DNA of 64,000 bases from an uncultured Pseudomonadales bacterium. GTDB taxonomy: Bacteria > Pseudomonadota > Gammaproteobacteria > Pseudomonadales > Azotimanducaceae. The stretch is taken from the NCBI GenBank assembly GCA_937921865.1, contig CAKZWF010000022.1, positions 62,001 to 126,000 of the forward strand. Direction: 5' to 3'. Under the pieces are notes generated by a model. It had not been told where the DNA came from, made no database searches, and saw nothing but the letters and a program-made list of their open reading frames with translations. A program made the position numbers and the translations under genes. This document shows, one piece after another, positions 17,639-26,537 of this stretch; the stretch's first letter is position 1; the number at the start of each line of letters is the position of its first letter.

Positions 17639-20600
17639 ATGTACCACCAAAAACTTGTCTATACCGTTCTGGCCAGATTCTGGCTGGTGACTGCATTGTC
17701 ATTTACGGTTTCTGCACATGCAGATCCGACCGGTACCGTGCCGATCATCCCGCCGCAGTCTCACGCCGACGCGACGCCAATTCTGATCGACTTCGCCGGG
17801 TTTGTCTCAGGTAATGGTCCGATTTCATATACTCTGCTGGCGCAGCACGATACGGATATAGCCACCGGTTTGCTTACCGGCAGTACCCTGACTGTCAACT
17901 TGGTGCTTGGTGGCAGCGGTAGCACCGATTTTCGTGTTCTGGCGACTGATGACGATGGATCCACAGAATTTGATGTAACGGTTACCTCGACGAATCAACC
18001 TCCTGATTCGGCGGGGAGTGTAACTATCACCTCTGCAGATGTTGCACAACTCGTGGAGGATTACTCCGGGCCGCCGCTGCAACTTATACTTGCTAATGCG
18101 TTCCGCGATCCGGATGGACCGACCGATACGCTGACCTATACCTTGCAGTCAAACTCCGGTGATAATAATTTCACTCTATCAGCACCGGCTGCGGCGGTTA
18201 CGCTGACTCCGAATGCTGATATCAATGGTTCTCAAACTCTGGAGTATCGGGCTGAAGACCTCAGTGGTGCCTCCGCCACTTTCTCAGTCGTGCTGGTTGT
18301 CGACCCGGTTAACGATGAGCCATTTCTTGATGGTGATGTCTCGGATCAATTCATGGTTGAAGACGGCGGGCCGACTACCGTCGAAGTGCTGGCAGAATTT
18401 GACGATATCGACTTCACGCTCGGAGCGCAGACTGACAGCCATACGCCGATCGTGGAGAGTAACGATAATCCCGGACTGGTAACTGTCACAGTGTCTGGTT
18501 CCGGAGTTGAGTTGACATTGACTCCCGATCAGTCTGGTGTCGCCAAGATCGAGGTCGGTGTTCGTGATGAAGCCGGAGACATCGCTAGAGATACTTTTGT
18601 ACTTACAGTTGATCCCGTGAATGATCCGGTAGAGAAAATAGGATTCATTCCGGATCGTCTGGTAAATGAAGATGTTGGAAAAATCAGCATCAGTATTAAC
18701 GGCGTATTTAGCGACATTGACCTTGGTGCGGGTGGTGACTCCCATACAGTGACGGTTGTCGGCAACACTGACAGTGCGCTGGTGACCCCGCTCAACCCGG
18801 TCCTGTCTGGACTCACAGGCAGCTTCGATTTTGCCATTACGCCGGAGTTTGCAGGCACCTCGGTAATAACGCTTGAAGCTGAGGATGCAGAAGGGTCCAC
18901 CGCAAGCGTCAGTTTCAATATCGAAGTTGTTGGTCTGAACGATCCGCCGTTTGTTGCGATGCCGTTGACTGATCAAGCGCATACGGAAGATGCGGGCGAT
19001 CTGACCATCAGCTTTGCTGGCGTATTTGACGACCCTGACCTGCTAACTCAGGGCGACGTTCAGAACTATGATGTCAGTGTGGCGCCGAGCGCCCTGATCA
19101 CCTCTGCGTCTACTTCCGGCACCAACCTGTCGCTGTCGTTCGGTGAAAACCAGAATGGCACGATCCCAATATCGATTACGGTCACGGATAAAGGTGGTTT
19201 GACGGCGACAGATAGCTTCGATCTGGTCGTCGCGCCAGTTCCGGATGATCCTTATGTCGAAAATCCAATCGCGGACATCGGCGAAAACGAAGATGCTGCG
19301 AATCGTCTGCTCAATCTGGACGATGTCTTCAATGATGCGGATATCGAAACCAACGGTGATGTGCTGACCTATCAGGTGCTCAATGTCTCCAATCCAACTC
19401 TGTTTGATACTGTCGACGTAACTGGCAACCTGCTGACCCTGGATTTTGCCGCCAACGTCTTCGGCACAAGTTTGATTGAACTGGAAGCTCGAGATCAGAC
19501 CGGTACTACGATAACGACAGATTTCAATGTCAATGTGACCGAAATTTTCCCGACGGCGTTCGACGACACCGCTTCTATGGTCGAAGACGGTGATGATCTT
19601 GTGATCGACGTACTGGCCAATGACGATCTTGGCGAAGAGCCGACGGTGATTATCAGCGTTGGTCGGGACTGGCCTGCGGACGCTCCGATTTACTCAGATG
19701 TGTCGAACAGTGATCCGACTACCTCCTTTGATGAGTCGGGTATTGAAGTGACTGAACCGAACGGTTACCTGTCAGTAGATGCGGGGCAAATTGTCTACCG
19801 GCCGAAGGAAAACTTCTACGGCGTAGACACCTTCGAATACACCATAAAAGACGCGGACGGCGATGAGACAACAGCGACGGTAACAGTGACGATTACCGGA
19901 CAGGACGATCCTCCCCGAGCGTTTACCGTACCTGAGTACACTGTCGTTCAGGGCTCATTCCTGAACATCCTTGAAGAAGGTGGTTTGAGGTCGTTTGCCG
20001 TTGATGACGATGGCGACAGTCTTGAAGTCCGCTACACCACGGTACCCGCGCACTCTGTTCCGGGTGAAACTGGTTTCGTTGCCAACGCAGACGGTTCATT
20101 CCAATACACTCCGGAACCTGCTTATGGCGCGGCATTTGGTGAAAGCGACAGCTTCCAGATCTACTACTGGGATGAAGCCAACGACGTTGGTTCAGATCCG
20201 GTCACAGTGATCATCAACTTCGATCCTGTGGAAGCCGATGTTGCTGAGCCTCCGTCAGGTGAGGTGGAGTTCGACTTCGACCTGGCTGATGTTCCGCTGG
20301 AAGATGCGGTAGCTGCAGAAGCCAACGTACTGGTCATGATGGACGACTCAGGCTCGATGGACTGGTCGGTGATGACACCGGAAAGCGGTGGTGAGTTCCG
20401 TATCTCCAACGCTGCCGTTCGTGACCCCGGAGTGAGCAGTTATTCAAGAACTTATCGCTACACGGCGCGGTTCCCCACGAACATCTATGGCGGCGATACT
20501 CATGTGCCGACAGAAGAAACGCTTGCAGCGGATCCTGTATTCGCAGGCAACAACTATGGTGTCTGGCGTGCCCGCAATTCGCAGTACTCGACTGTCTACT

Positions 20601-23600
20601 ACAATCCGGAAATCCGCTATACGCCGTGGATTGGCCTTGATCGAGATGGTAACGAGTTTGAGGACGCGTCGTTTGACGCGGCACCTCTCGATCCGTTCGA
20701 TGCAGTGCAGACGCTGATTGACCTCGGCGATCCGGTAACTTTCACCTCGTACCGTGTTCCTGGAATTACGCAACGGCGAAAGTCTGTCACGAATACCAAC
20801 GTCTACTTACCTTACTACTACGACACCACTGCGGTAGGCGTGCCCGACTGGAATGCCCCGAGAGCCAAGATCGTCATCGGCGATGATCCGAATGATGGAC
20901 AACCGGTATTCCCGATCACTCTTGCATCCGGCGCTGTCGTCAACTACTACCCGGGCGGTACTGCTCGAGCTGACTGCGCAGCCGACGACGACGATCCGTT
21001 GACCTGTACGCTGGACCAGGAGAAACAGAACTTCGCCAACTGGTTTACCTATTATCGCAGCCGCGAGTATTCCTCGAAGGCTGCGCTGGGTAGAGCAGTA
21101 TCTGGTGCGTCAAATATCCGTATGGGCTACGCGGTGTTGAACAACGCCAGCGAACGGGTGGCGATCGACAGTCTCAACTCTTCCTATCGGGTTGGCCACA
21201 AGAAAGAGTTGATGGATCAGGTCTATGAGATTGTGTCCAACGGCAGCACGCCGTTGCGCCGCGCTCTGGATGGTGCCGGAAGGCACTTTGAGTGTCGCTC
21301 TGGTGATGCTTTTGGATCTACCTCCAGCAGCAATCCGGGTGATCCGGAATGTCCGATCCTGCCGTCACCTGAAGGCCAGTGTCAGAACAACTTCACACTG
21401 CTGTTTTCTGACGGTACCTGGAACTCGAGTTTTACCGGCGCTAACGACGACGGCGACTCAGCAGCAGATCCGAGCCCGAGTCCGTTCGATGGTGGAATGT
21501 TTGAAGACACGGTCGCGTCGTCTCTGGCAGATGTTGCTATGTACTACTACGAACGCGATCTGCATCCAGGTCTCGAGGACGGTGTCCCGACCACACAGAG
21601 AGACCAGGACTGGGCGGATATTTCCGCATTCCAGAACGAAGGCGAGATCATGCATCAGCATATGAAGACCTATACGATCGGATTTGGTCTTCAGGGCAAC
21701 ACCCAATTCGAAGATCTGCCGCTGGATTACACTCAGCCGTTTGCCTGGGGCGACCCGTTTGCACAAGGCCTTGCCAAGATTGACGATATGCTGCACGCAG
21801 CCGTCAACGGTCGCGGCGAGTTCCTGCAGGCCAACAACCCGGTGCTGCTGTCTCAGGCTTTCGCGGAAGCGTTTGAAGACTTCTCTGATGGCTCTGTTTC
21901 GGTGAGTGCGGTGGCGTTCAACTCCACGGCATTGCGGGAAGAAACAGTCGAGTATCGCGGTTTCTTCAACCTCAAATACAACTCTGGCGACCTGCGAGCG
22001 CTATCCGTTGATGCAACAGACGGCACGGTCGACAACGCCAACCCTCTGTGGCGTGCAGCTGAGCGTATGGACGGCGTAGATCCTTCTACTCGCAAGATTG
22101 TCACATGGGACGACCAGACTGAACAAGGCATCCTGTTCGAATACGCCAGTCTGAACGACGATCAGAGAGCGACTCTCAATGCCGACCAGCTTGCCTGGCT
22201 GCGTGGCGATCGCAGTGATGAGGAGCCAAACGGTATTCTCCGGGCTCGCGAAGACGTCGAAGGTCTGCTGGGCGACATTGTGCATTCAGCGCCACAGTTT
22301 GTTGGTGCGCCGCGCGCGTTCCGTCGCGACCAGGCACCTTATCCGACGTCAGAGCTCTACTCTGAATTTGCTGCGGACAGCAGCGATCGGCAGCGGATTG
22401 TTTATGTGGCAGCCAATGACGGTATGCTGCACGGTTTCGATGCGGGTGCCGATTCGTCTGATACCGGCACAGGTGATGAGGTGTTCGCGTATGTCCCGAA
22501 CAAGATCATTGATTCAACCGAGCTGTATGCGAACGAGCTGAGTCAGCTCACTTCCCTTGTCTATGCTCATCGCTACTTCGTTGACCTGACGCCGTCTGTT
22601 GAGGACGTCTGGATGCGTGCCAGCAGAGGCGCTACCCAGAAGTCCTGGAATACCCTGATGGTCGGTGGTCTGGCCGGTGGCGGCAAAGGCTACTTTGCGC
22701 TGAACGTCACCGATCCGGACAGTTCGTATGCGACTGCGATTAACGCCAGCGACGCCGTCCTGTGGGAGTTTACTGACGAAGATGATTCCTATCCTGTCGA
22801 CTCATCCGGCGCTCCGCTGGAAGACGGGTTCGGGAATCCGTTGTTAGACCTGACGGGTAATCCCGTTAAAGATCTGGGCTATACGTTTGCTCAGCCGCAG
22901 ATTGTGATGACCAACGCTGAAGATCTCAGCGGCGACAAGAAGTGGATGTCCGTGTTCGGCAATGGCTATAACAGCACTGCGGGTATCGGCAAACTCTTCC
23001 TGCTCGACGTTAACGGGGGTCTTGATGGCTGGGAAGATGACGAAGTCATCAAGATCAGCACCGACGAAGGTGTGAAGTCTGCTCCCGACCCGTTGGCAGG
23101 ATTGCCTAATGGTATAGGCACTCCGGCGCTGGTTGACCTGGACGCTAACGGCACCGCTGATCTGGCTTATGCCGGTGATCTGTTCGGCAACTTCTACCGG
23201 TTCGATATCAGAGACAGTAATCCGGATAACTGGGATGTGGTCCGAATCTTCCAGGCTACCTACGACGGTACCGTTTCCACCCGGCAGCCGATTACCACTC
23301 AGCCTTATGTGTTCAAACATCCGACCTCGGGATTCATGGTGGTCTTCGCGACCGGCAGTTATATCACCGAGCAGGATGGCACCAGCACTGATATTCAGTC
23401 GATCTACGGCATCTGGGATCGTGACGAAGATCCTGCTGCCACCCGGAACGCGGATGCGAAGTTCGATCGTCTGGTTGAACAGACCGTGACCAATATCATC
23501 GAGCAGAGTAATGAGTTGTTCGAACGACAGCGTCTGGTCTCAGCCAATGAGGTTGCCTTCGAGCCTGATGACAACTCTGGGAATCCGGGTGTCTATGGCT

Positions 23601-24112
23601 GGTACATCGATCTGGATATGGTTCGACCTACCACGACCTCAGACGGCACCACGGCAAATCCGGATACTTCCGGTAATCCGCCGCCGGATGCCCAGTACCC
23701 TGGTGAACGTGCGATCCGTCGTTTCATTGCTCGCGGTGATGCACTGTTGATCAGTACTGTTATTCCGCGTGATGCCAACACCTGTTTCCGAGCCCCTCCG
23801 GGTGCCATCTGGCCAATTGATGCGCTGAGTGGCGGTAATCCGACGCGACCGATTCTTGACCTCAATAACGACGGAGTTGTCGACGATAACGATCTGGTCA
23901 GCTACGAAGGTCAGCTGTATGCCACCGGTATCCTGTTTGATCAGGATGATCTGGACGGCACGCTGGTGGATCCGTCGCTGCTGGTGGGACAGGGTGATGA
24001 AGACTTCCTGTTCCTGAGTGGTGGTGATGATCAGGTCACCCTGCGGATTGCCGGTCCACAAGACGCCAAGACAGGTCGACTGTCTTGGCGCGAACTGAAC
24101 GAAGCTAACTAG
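17639..24112 (+). CDS. pilY1: Giant PilY1 tip adhesin with cadherin-like N-terminal repeats
   Basis: A 2157-residue secreted protein, about 1000 residues longer than Pseudomonas aeruginosa PilY1. A signal peptide (cut near SAHADP) is followed by about six cadherin/Ig-like modules of 100-120 residues (about 30-870). Each has a VEDG-like start, a D-x-D pair and a VNDP-like end; the last one (about 640-755) resembles VCBS-type repeats with DVLANDD. A von Willebrand A-like region begins at residue 902 with the metal site DDSGSMD (DxSxS). The C-terminal PilY1 beta-propeller follows (about 1520-2010), with RIVYVAANDGMLHGFDAG and a calcium loop DLDANGTAD (1833-1841). A second calcium-like loop, DLNNDGVVD, lies near 2074. 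The ribosome binding site AGGAGG is strong. It probably acts as pilus-tip adhesin, and the repeats should lengthen its reach. Confidence 0.92.
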   Translation: MYHQKLVYTVLARFWLVTALSFTVSAHADPTGTVPIIPPQSHADATPILIDFAGFVSGNGPISYTLLAQHDTDIATGLLTGSTLTVNLVLGGSGSTDFRVLATDDDGSTEFDVTVTSTNQPPDSAGSVTITSADVAQLVEDYSGPPLQLILANAFRDPDGPTDTLTYTLQSNSGDNNFTLSAPAAAVTLTPNADINGSQTLEYRAEDLSGASATFSVVLVVDPVNDEPFLDGDVSDQFMVEDGGPTTVEVLAEFDDIDFTLGAQTDSHTPIVESNDNPGLVTVTVSGSGVELTLTPDQSGVAKIEVGVRDEAGDIARDTFVLTVDPVNDPVEKIGFIPDRLVNEDVGKISISINGVFSDIDLGAGGDSHTVTVVGNTDSALVTPLNPVLSGLTGSFDFAITPEFAGTSVITLEAEDAEGSTASVSFNIEVVGLNDPPFVAMPLTDQAHTEDAGDLTISFAGVFDDPDLLTQGDVQNYDVSVAPSALITSASTSGTNLSLSFGENQNGTIPISITVTDKGGLTATDSFDLVVAPVPDDPYVENPIADIGENEDAANRLLNLDDVFNDADIETNGDVLTYQVLNVSNPTLFDTVDVTGNLLTLDFAANVFGTSLIELEARDQTGTTITTDFNVNVTEIFPTAFDDTASMVEDGDDLVIDVLANDDLGEEPTVIISVGRDWPADAPIYSDVSNSDPTTSFDESGIEVTEPNGYLSVDAGQIVYRPKENFYGVDTFEYTIKDADGDETTATVTVTITGQDDPPRAFTVPEYTVVQGSFLNILEEGGLRSFAVDDDGDSLEVRYTTVPAHSVPGETGFVANADGSFQYTPEPAYGAAFGESDSFQIYYWDEANDVGSDPVTVIINFDPVEADVAEPPSGEVEFDFDLADVPLEDAVAAEANVLVMMDDSGSMDWSVMTPESGGEFRISNAAVRDPGVSSYSRTYRYTARFPTNIYGGDTHVPTEETLAADPVFAGNNYGVWRARNSQYSTVYYNPEIRYTPWIGLDRDGNEFEDASFDAAPLDPFDAVQTLIDLGDPVTFTSYRVPGITQRRKSVTNTNVYLPYYYDTTAVGVPDWNAPRAKIVIGDDPNDGQPVFPITLASGAVVNYYPGGTARADCAADDDDPLTCTLDQEKQNFANWFTYYRSREYSSKAALGRAVSGASNIRMGYAVLNNASERVAIDSLNSSYRVGHKKELMDQVYEIVSNGSTPLRRALDGAGRHFECRSGDAFGSTSSSNPGDPECPILPSPEGQCQNNFTLLFSDGTWNSSFTGANDDGDSAADPSPSPFDGGMFEDTVASSLADVAMYYYERDLHPGLEDGVPTTQRDQDWADISAFQNEGEIMHQHMKTYTIGFGLQGNTQFEDLPLDYTQPFAWGDPFAQGLAKIDDMLHAAVNGRGEFLQANNPVLLSQAFAEAFEDFSDGSVSVSAVAFNSTALREETVEYRGFFNLKYNSGDLRALSVDATDGTVDNANPLWRAAERMDGVDPSTRKIVTWDDQTEQGILFEYASLNDDQRATLNADQLAWLRGDRSDEEPNGILRAREDVEGLLGDIVHSAPQFVGAPRAFRRDQAPYPTSELYSEFAADSSDRQRIVYVAANDGMLHGFDAGADSSDTGTGDEVFAYVPNKIIDSTELYANELSQLTSLVYAHRYFVDLTPSVEDVWMRASRGATQKSWNTLMVGGLAGGGKGYFALNVTDPDSSYATAINASDAVLWEFTDEDDSYPVDSSGAPLEDGFGNPLLDLTGNPVKDLGYTFAQPQIVMTNAEDLSGDKKWMSVFGNGYNSTAGIGKLFLLDVNGGLDGWEDDEVIKISTDEGVKSAPDPLAGLPNGIGTPALVDLDANGTADLAYAGDLFGNFYRFDIRDSNPDNWDVVRIFQATYDGTVSTRQPITTQPYVFKHPTSGFMVVFATGSYITEQDGTSTDIQSIYGIWDRDEDPAATRNADAKFDRLVEQTVTNIIEQSNELFERQRLVSANEVAFEPDDNSGNPGVYGWYIDLDMVRPTTTSDGTTANPDTSGNPPPDAQYPGERAIRRFIARGDALLISTVIPRDANTCFRAPPGAIWPIDALSGGNPTRPILDLNNDGVVDDNDLVSYEGQLYATGILFDQDDLDGTLVDPSLLVGQGDEDFLFLSGGDDQVTLRIAGPQDAKTGRLSWRELNEAN

Positions 24113-24122
24113 GAGCAGGGTT

Positions 24123-24452
24123 ATGAATTCACTGCACAAGACTCTATCTATGCTGGCTCTGGTGCTGATCGCTCTCTGGAGCGGTCAGGCGTTGGCTGCC
24201 GAAGATGATGTGGCGGAAGAGGAGGGCGTGATTGAGCGCCTTGTCCTCGAGCGCAATGAGGTCATCATCAGTGGTGTCGCGTTCCGGGTTGCCTATGATG
24301 CCAAGGTGGAGATTCGTGGCAGCTATGGCTCCTACACGATGTTGCAACCGGGAATGAAAGTGTTTTTCGAGTACCGACGGTATTCGCCCACCGAGCTTGA
24401 GATCTTTGCGATCGAGCAGTTGCCTGACAACCGCGAAATCGAAGAAACCTGA
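24123..24452 (+). CDS. PilY2-like small secreted protein
   Basis: A 109-residue protein with a signal peptide (MNSLHKTLSMLALVLIALWS, cleavage near ALAAE). The mature part has an acidic start (EDDVAEEEG) and a single small domain ending FFEYRRYSPTELEIFAIEQL. It follows pilY1 by 10 bases behind AGGAGCAGGG. In Pseudomonas the small pilY2 gene occupies this position, and size and layout agree. It could instead be an unrelated short beta-barrel protein, and the role of PilY2 itself is poorly known. Confidence 0.65.
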   Translation: MNSLHKTLSMLALVLIALWSGQALAAEDDVAEEEGVIERLVLERNEVIISGVAFRVAYDAKVEIRGSYGSYTMLQPGMKVFFEYRRYSPTELEIFAIEQLPDNREIEET

Positions 24453-24490
24453 TCGCCAGCCAGATTCGCCCGACAGCTCTGCATTGCCGG

Positions 24491-25048
24491 CTAGGTGCAT
24501 TGCAGAGGCTGTCCTCGGGCGTCCTCCCTGATCCCATCTCTATCTGAATCCGGAGCCACTCTGGTGCGCCCCTGGGCGTTGATGATGATCTGCCTTGCGT
24601 GGCGTGGATCGTTGCCCTGGGGGCAGTACTGGAAATGTCCGTTCTGCCAGTCGGTTAATCCTTGCGGCAGAAACAGCAGATAGTTGCGATTACGAAACGA
24701 ACGCCACACAACCCGTGCTCCGGATTCGAACGCAGGCAGCGTGCCGAATAGAGGTTCTTCGACGTCGCGCTGTCGATTGCGGTTGCGATCAGCAAATACC
24801 AGCCCACCCAGAGCCCAGTGTGAACGACCACCACAGCGACCCAGATCATTCGGGCAGATCACCACCGGTAGTCGATAAACGATTGCCGAGGTTCTGGCGA
24901 GTGCTACGGTTGCAGTTATCGCGTTGCTGGCGGCGGTGGCGCGCTGGCTGGCCAGCAGATCCTGGAAGCCGGGAATAGCCAGACGCAACAGCACAGCTGA
25001 CAGCGCCAGAGCAATGAGCAATTCGATGAGACTGAGACCACGCTGCAC
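24491..25048 (-). CDS. fimT: GspH/FimT-family pseudopilin
   Basis: A 185-residue pseudopilin with the very short leader MQRG, cleaved before LSLIELLIALALSAVLL. The GspH domain contains VICPNDLGRCGG, FADRNRNRQRD, a calcium-like DSDRDGIRED turn and a C-terminal LQCT. It lies downstream of pilS-pilR on the minus strand, as fimT does in Pseudomonas, and converges with the pilY2-like gene after a 38-bp gap. Some FimT proteins bind DNA and support natural transformation; the arginine-rich C-terminal half here would suit that, but it is an inference. Confidence 0.8.
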   Translation of the reverse strand: MQRGLSLIELLIALALSAVLLRLAIPGFQDLLASQRATAASNAITATVALARTSAIVYRLPVVICPNDLGRCGGRSHWALGGLVFADRNRNRQRDVEEPLFGTLPAFESGARVVWRSFRNRNYLLFLPQGLTDWQNGHFQYCPQGNDPRHARQIIINAQGRTRVAPDSDRDGIREDARGQPLQCT

Positions 25049-25093
25049 AGCCGTATTTGACGAGACAGCTGTTGTTTGAGCCAGTGGCCATCG

Positions 25094-25111
25094 TCCCGGA
25101 CTTGTTCGGGA
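25094..25111 (-). other. Weak hairpin between pilR and fimT
   Basis: TCCCG (25094-25098) pairs with CGGGA (25107-25111) in the gap between the pilR stop and the fimT start. No T run follows on either strand, so it is unlikely to be a full terminator. It may modulate readthrough from pilR into fimT. Confidence 0.25.
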
Positions 25112-25117
25112 AAGTGG

Positions 25118-26533
25118 CTATTCGAGTTCGAGCTTCTTCAGACGATAGCGCAGAGCCCTGAAGGTGATCCCCAGCTGTTTTGCGGCTGCAGTCTTGTTCC
25201 AGCGGGTGGCTTCCAACGCTTCAGTAATCAGCCGACGCTCGATTGCCTCGAGAAACTCTTCGAGTGACTGCCCCGGTGCCAGTGCCAGCTCAGCTGGCTG
25301 CTGGTGAGGTGCAGCAGCATCGGCTGTGGAGGTGTTCGGAGCGCTTTCTTCAGGGACGGGGACTGATTTCGGCAATCGGTCTTCGATGATCGCGGAACCG
25401 AGTTGGAGATCAGCCATTTCGATACAGTTGTTCTCACAGAGAGTGAAAGCACGTTCCAGAACGTTCTCAAGTTCACGAACGTTGCCGGGATAATCGTAGC
25501 CGCACAGTTCCTGCAGCGCATCATTCGAGATGACGGGAAGTTTGGCTGCGTAGCTGGTGGCCAGACGCTGAAGAATCTGACCGGCGAGTTCCGGGATGTC
25601 AGCAGGGCGGTCTCGCAAGCTGGGCATGGCCAGCTCGATCACGTTCAGCCTGTAGTAGAGATCCTGGCGAAACCGATCTTCGGCAACTTCGTTTGCCAGA
25701 TCTTTGTGGGTCGCGCTGAGCACTCTGACGTCGATTCTTTGTTCCGCAGCAGCCCCAACCGGGCGCACGGCCTTCTCCTGGATCGCTCGCAACAGCTTTA
25801 CCTGCATTGACAGAGGCAGGTCGGCCACTTCGTCGAGAAACAGAGTGCCTCCCTCAGCGGCAGCGAACAGACCCTCTTTATCAGTCACAGCGCCGGTGAA
25901 ACTGCCTTTGGTATGGCCAAAAAATTCGCTTTCCATCAGTTCGCTGGGAATCGCTCCGCAGTTCACGGGCACGAATGGCGCTTCTGCGCGCGGACCAAGT
26001 TCGTGAATCAACCGAGCGGCAACTTCTTTACCAGAACCTGACTCGCCACTGACATAAATGGGTGCCTGGCTGCGGGCCAGTTTTGCGATCTGGCTGCGCA
26101 GGCGCTCCATGACATCAGAGGCGCCGGTCAGTCGTGCAGCACCCGTTTTCTCGGCAGTCTCCATGGGAGCTATTTTCAACGCCGACTCTACCAGCGCGCG
26201 CAGCTGATCCAGGTCAACGGGCTTCTGTACAAAGTCGAATGCGCCAGCTTTGAGTGCGGTGATTGCGGTGTCCATACTGCCAAAAGCGGTGATCACGGCA
26301 ACGGGTAAACCCGGCGAGTTAGCGGCAATGTGATTGACCAGTTCCAGACCATTACCATCTGGCAGATGCATGTCGGTAAGACACAGATCGAACTCATTCT
26401 GCTCGAGCAGGGATCGCGCTGCGCCGAGATCTGCGGCGGCTACGGTTTCCACATTCATGCGACCGAGAGTGATTTCCAGCAGTTCCCGAATGTCTGGCTC
26501 GTCGTCTACGATTAAGGCGCGTTTTGTGGTCAT
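25118..26533 (-). CDS. pilR: Sigma-54 response regulator PilR
   Basis: A 471-residue NtrC-type activator. The receiver domain (1-120) has the acidic pair in VDDEPD, the phosphoacceptor in TDMHLPDG and the lysine in VQKPVD. The AAA+ domain has Walker A GESGSGKE, sigma-54 contact loop GSFTGA, Walker B GGTLFLDEVADL and the arginine finger region YYRLNVIELAMP. A Fis-type helix-turn-helix ends the protein (NKTAAAKQLGITFRALRYRL). PilR activates transcription of the major pilin gene in Pseudomonas. It starts 4 bases after pilS. Confidence 0.93.
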   Translation of the reverse strand: MTTKRALIVDDEPDIRELLEITLGRMNVETVAAADLGAARSLLEQNEFDLCLTDMHLPDGNGLELVNHIAANSPGLPVAVITAFGSMDTAITALKAGAFDFVQKPVDLDQLRALVESALKIAPMETAEKTGAARLTGASDVMERLRSQIAKLARSQAPIYVSGESGSGKEVAARLIHELGPRAEAPFVPVNCGAIPSELMESEFFGHTKGSFTGAVTDKEGLFAAAEGGTLFLDEVADLPLSMQVKLLRAIQEKAVRPVGAAAEQRIDVRVLSATHKDLANEVAEDRFRQDLYYRLNVIELAMPSLRDRPADIPELAGQILQRLATSYAAKLPVISNDALQELCGYDYPGNVRELENVLERAFTLCENNCIEMADLQLGSAIIEDRLPKSVPVPEESAPNTSTADAAAPHQQPAELALAPGQSLEEFLEAIERRLITEALEATRWNKTAAAKQLGITFRALRYRLKKLELE

Positions 26534-26537
26534 CTGA

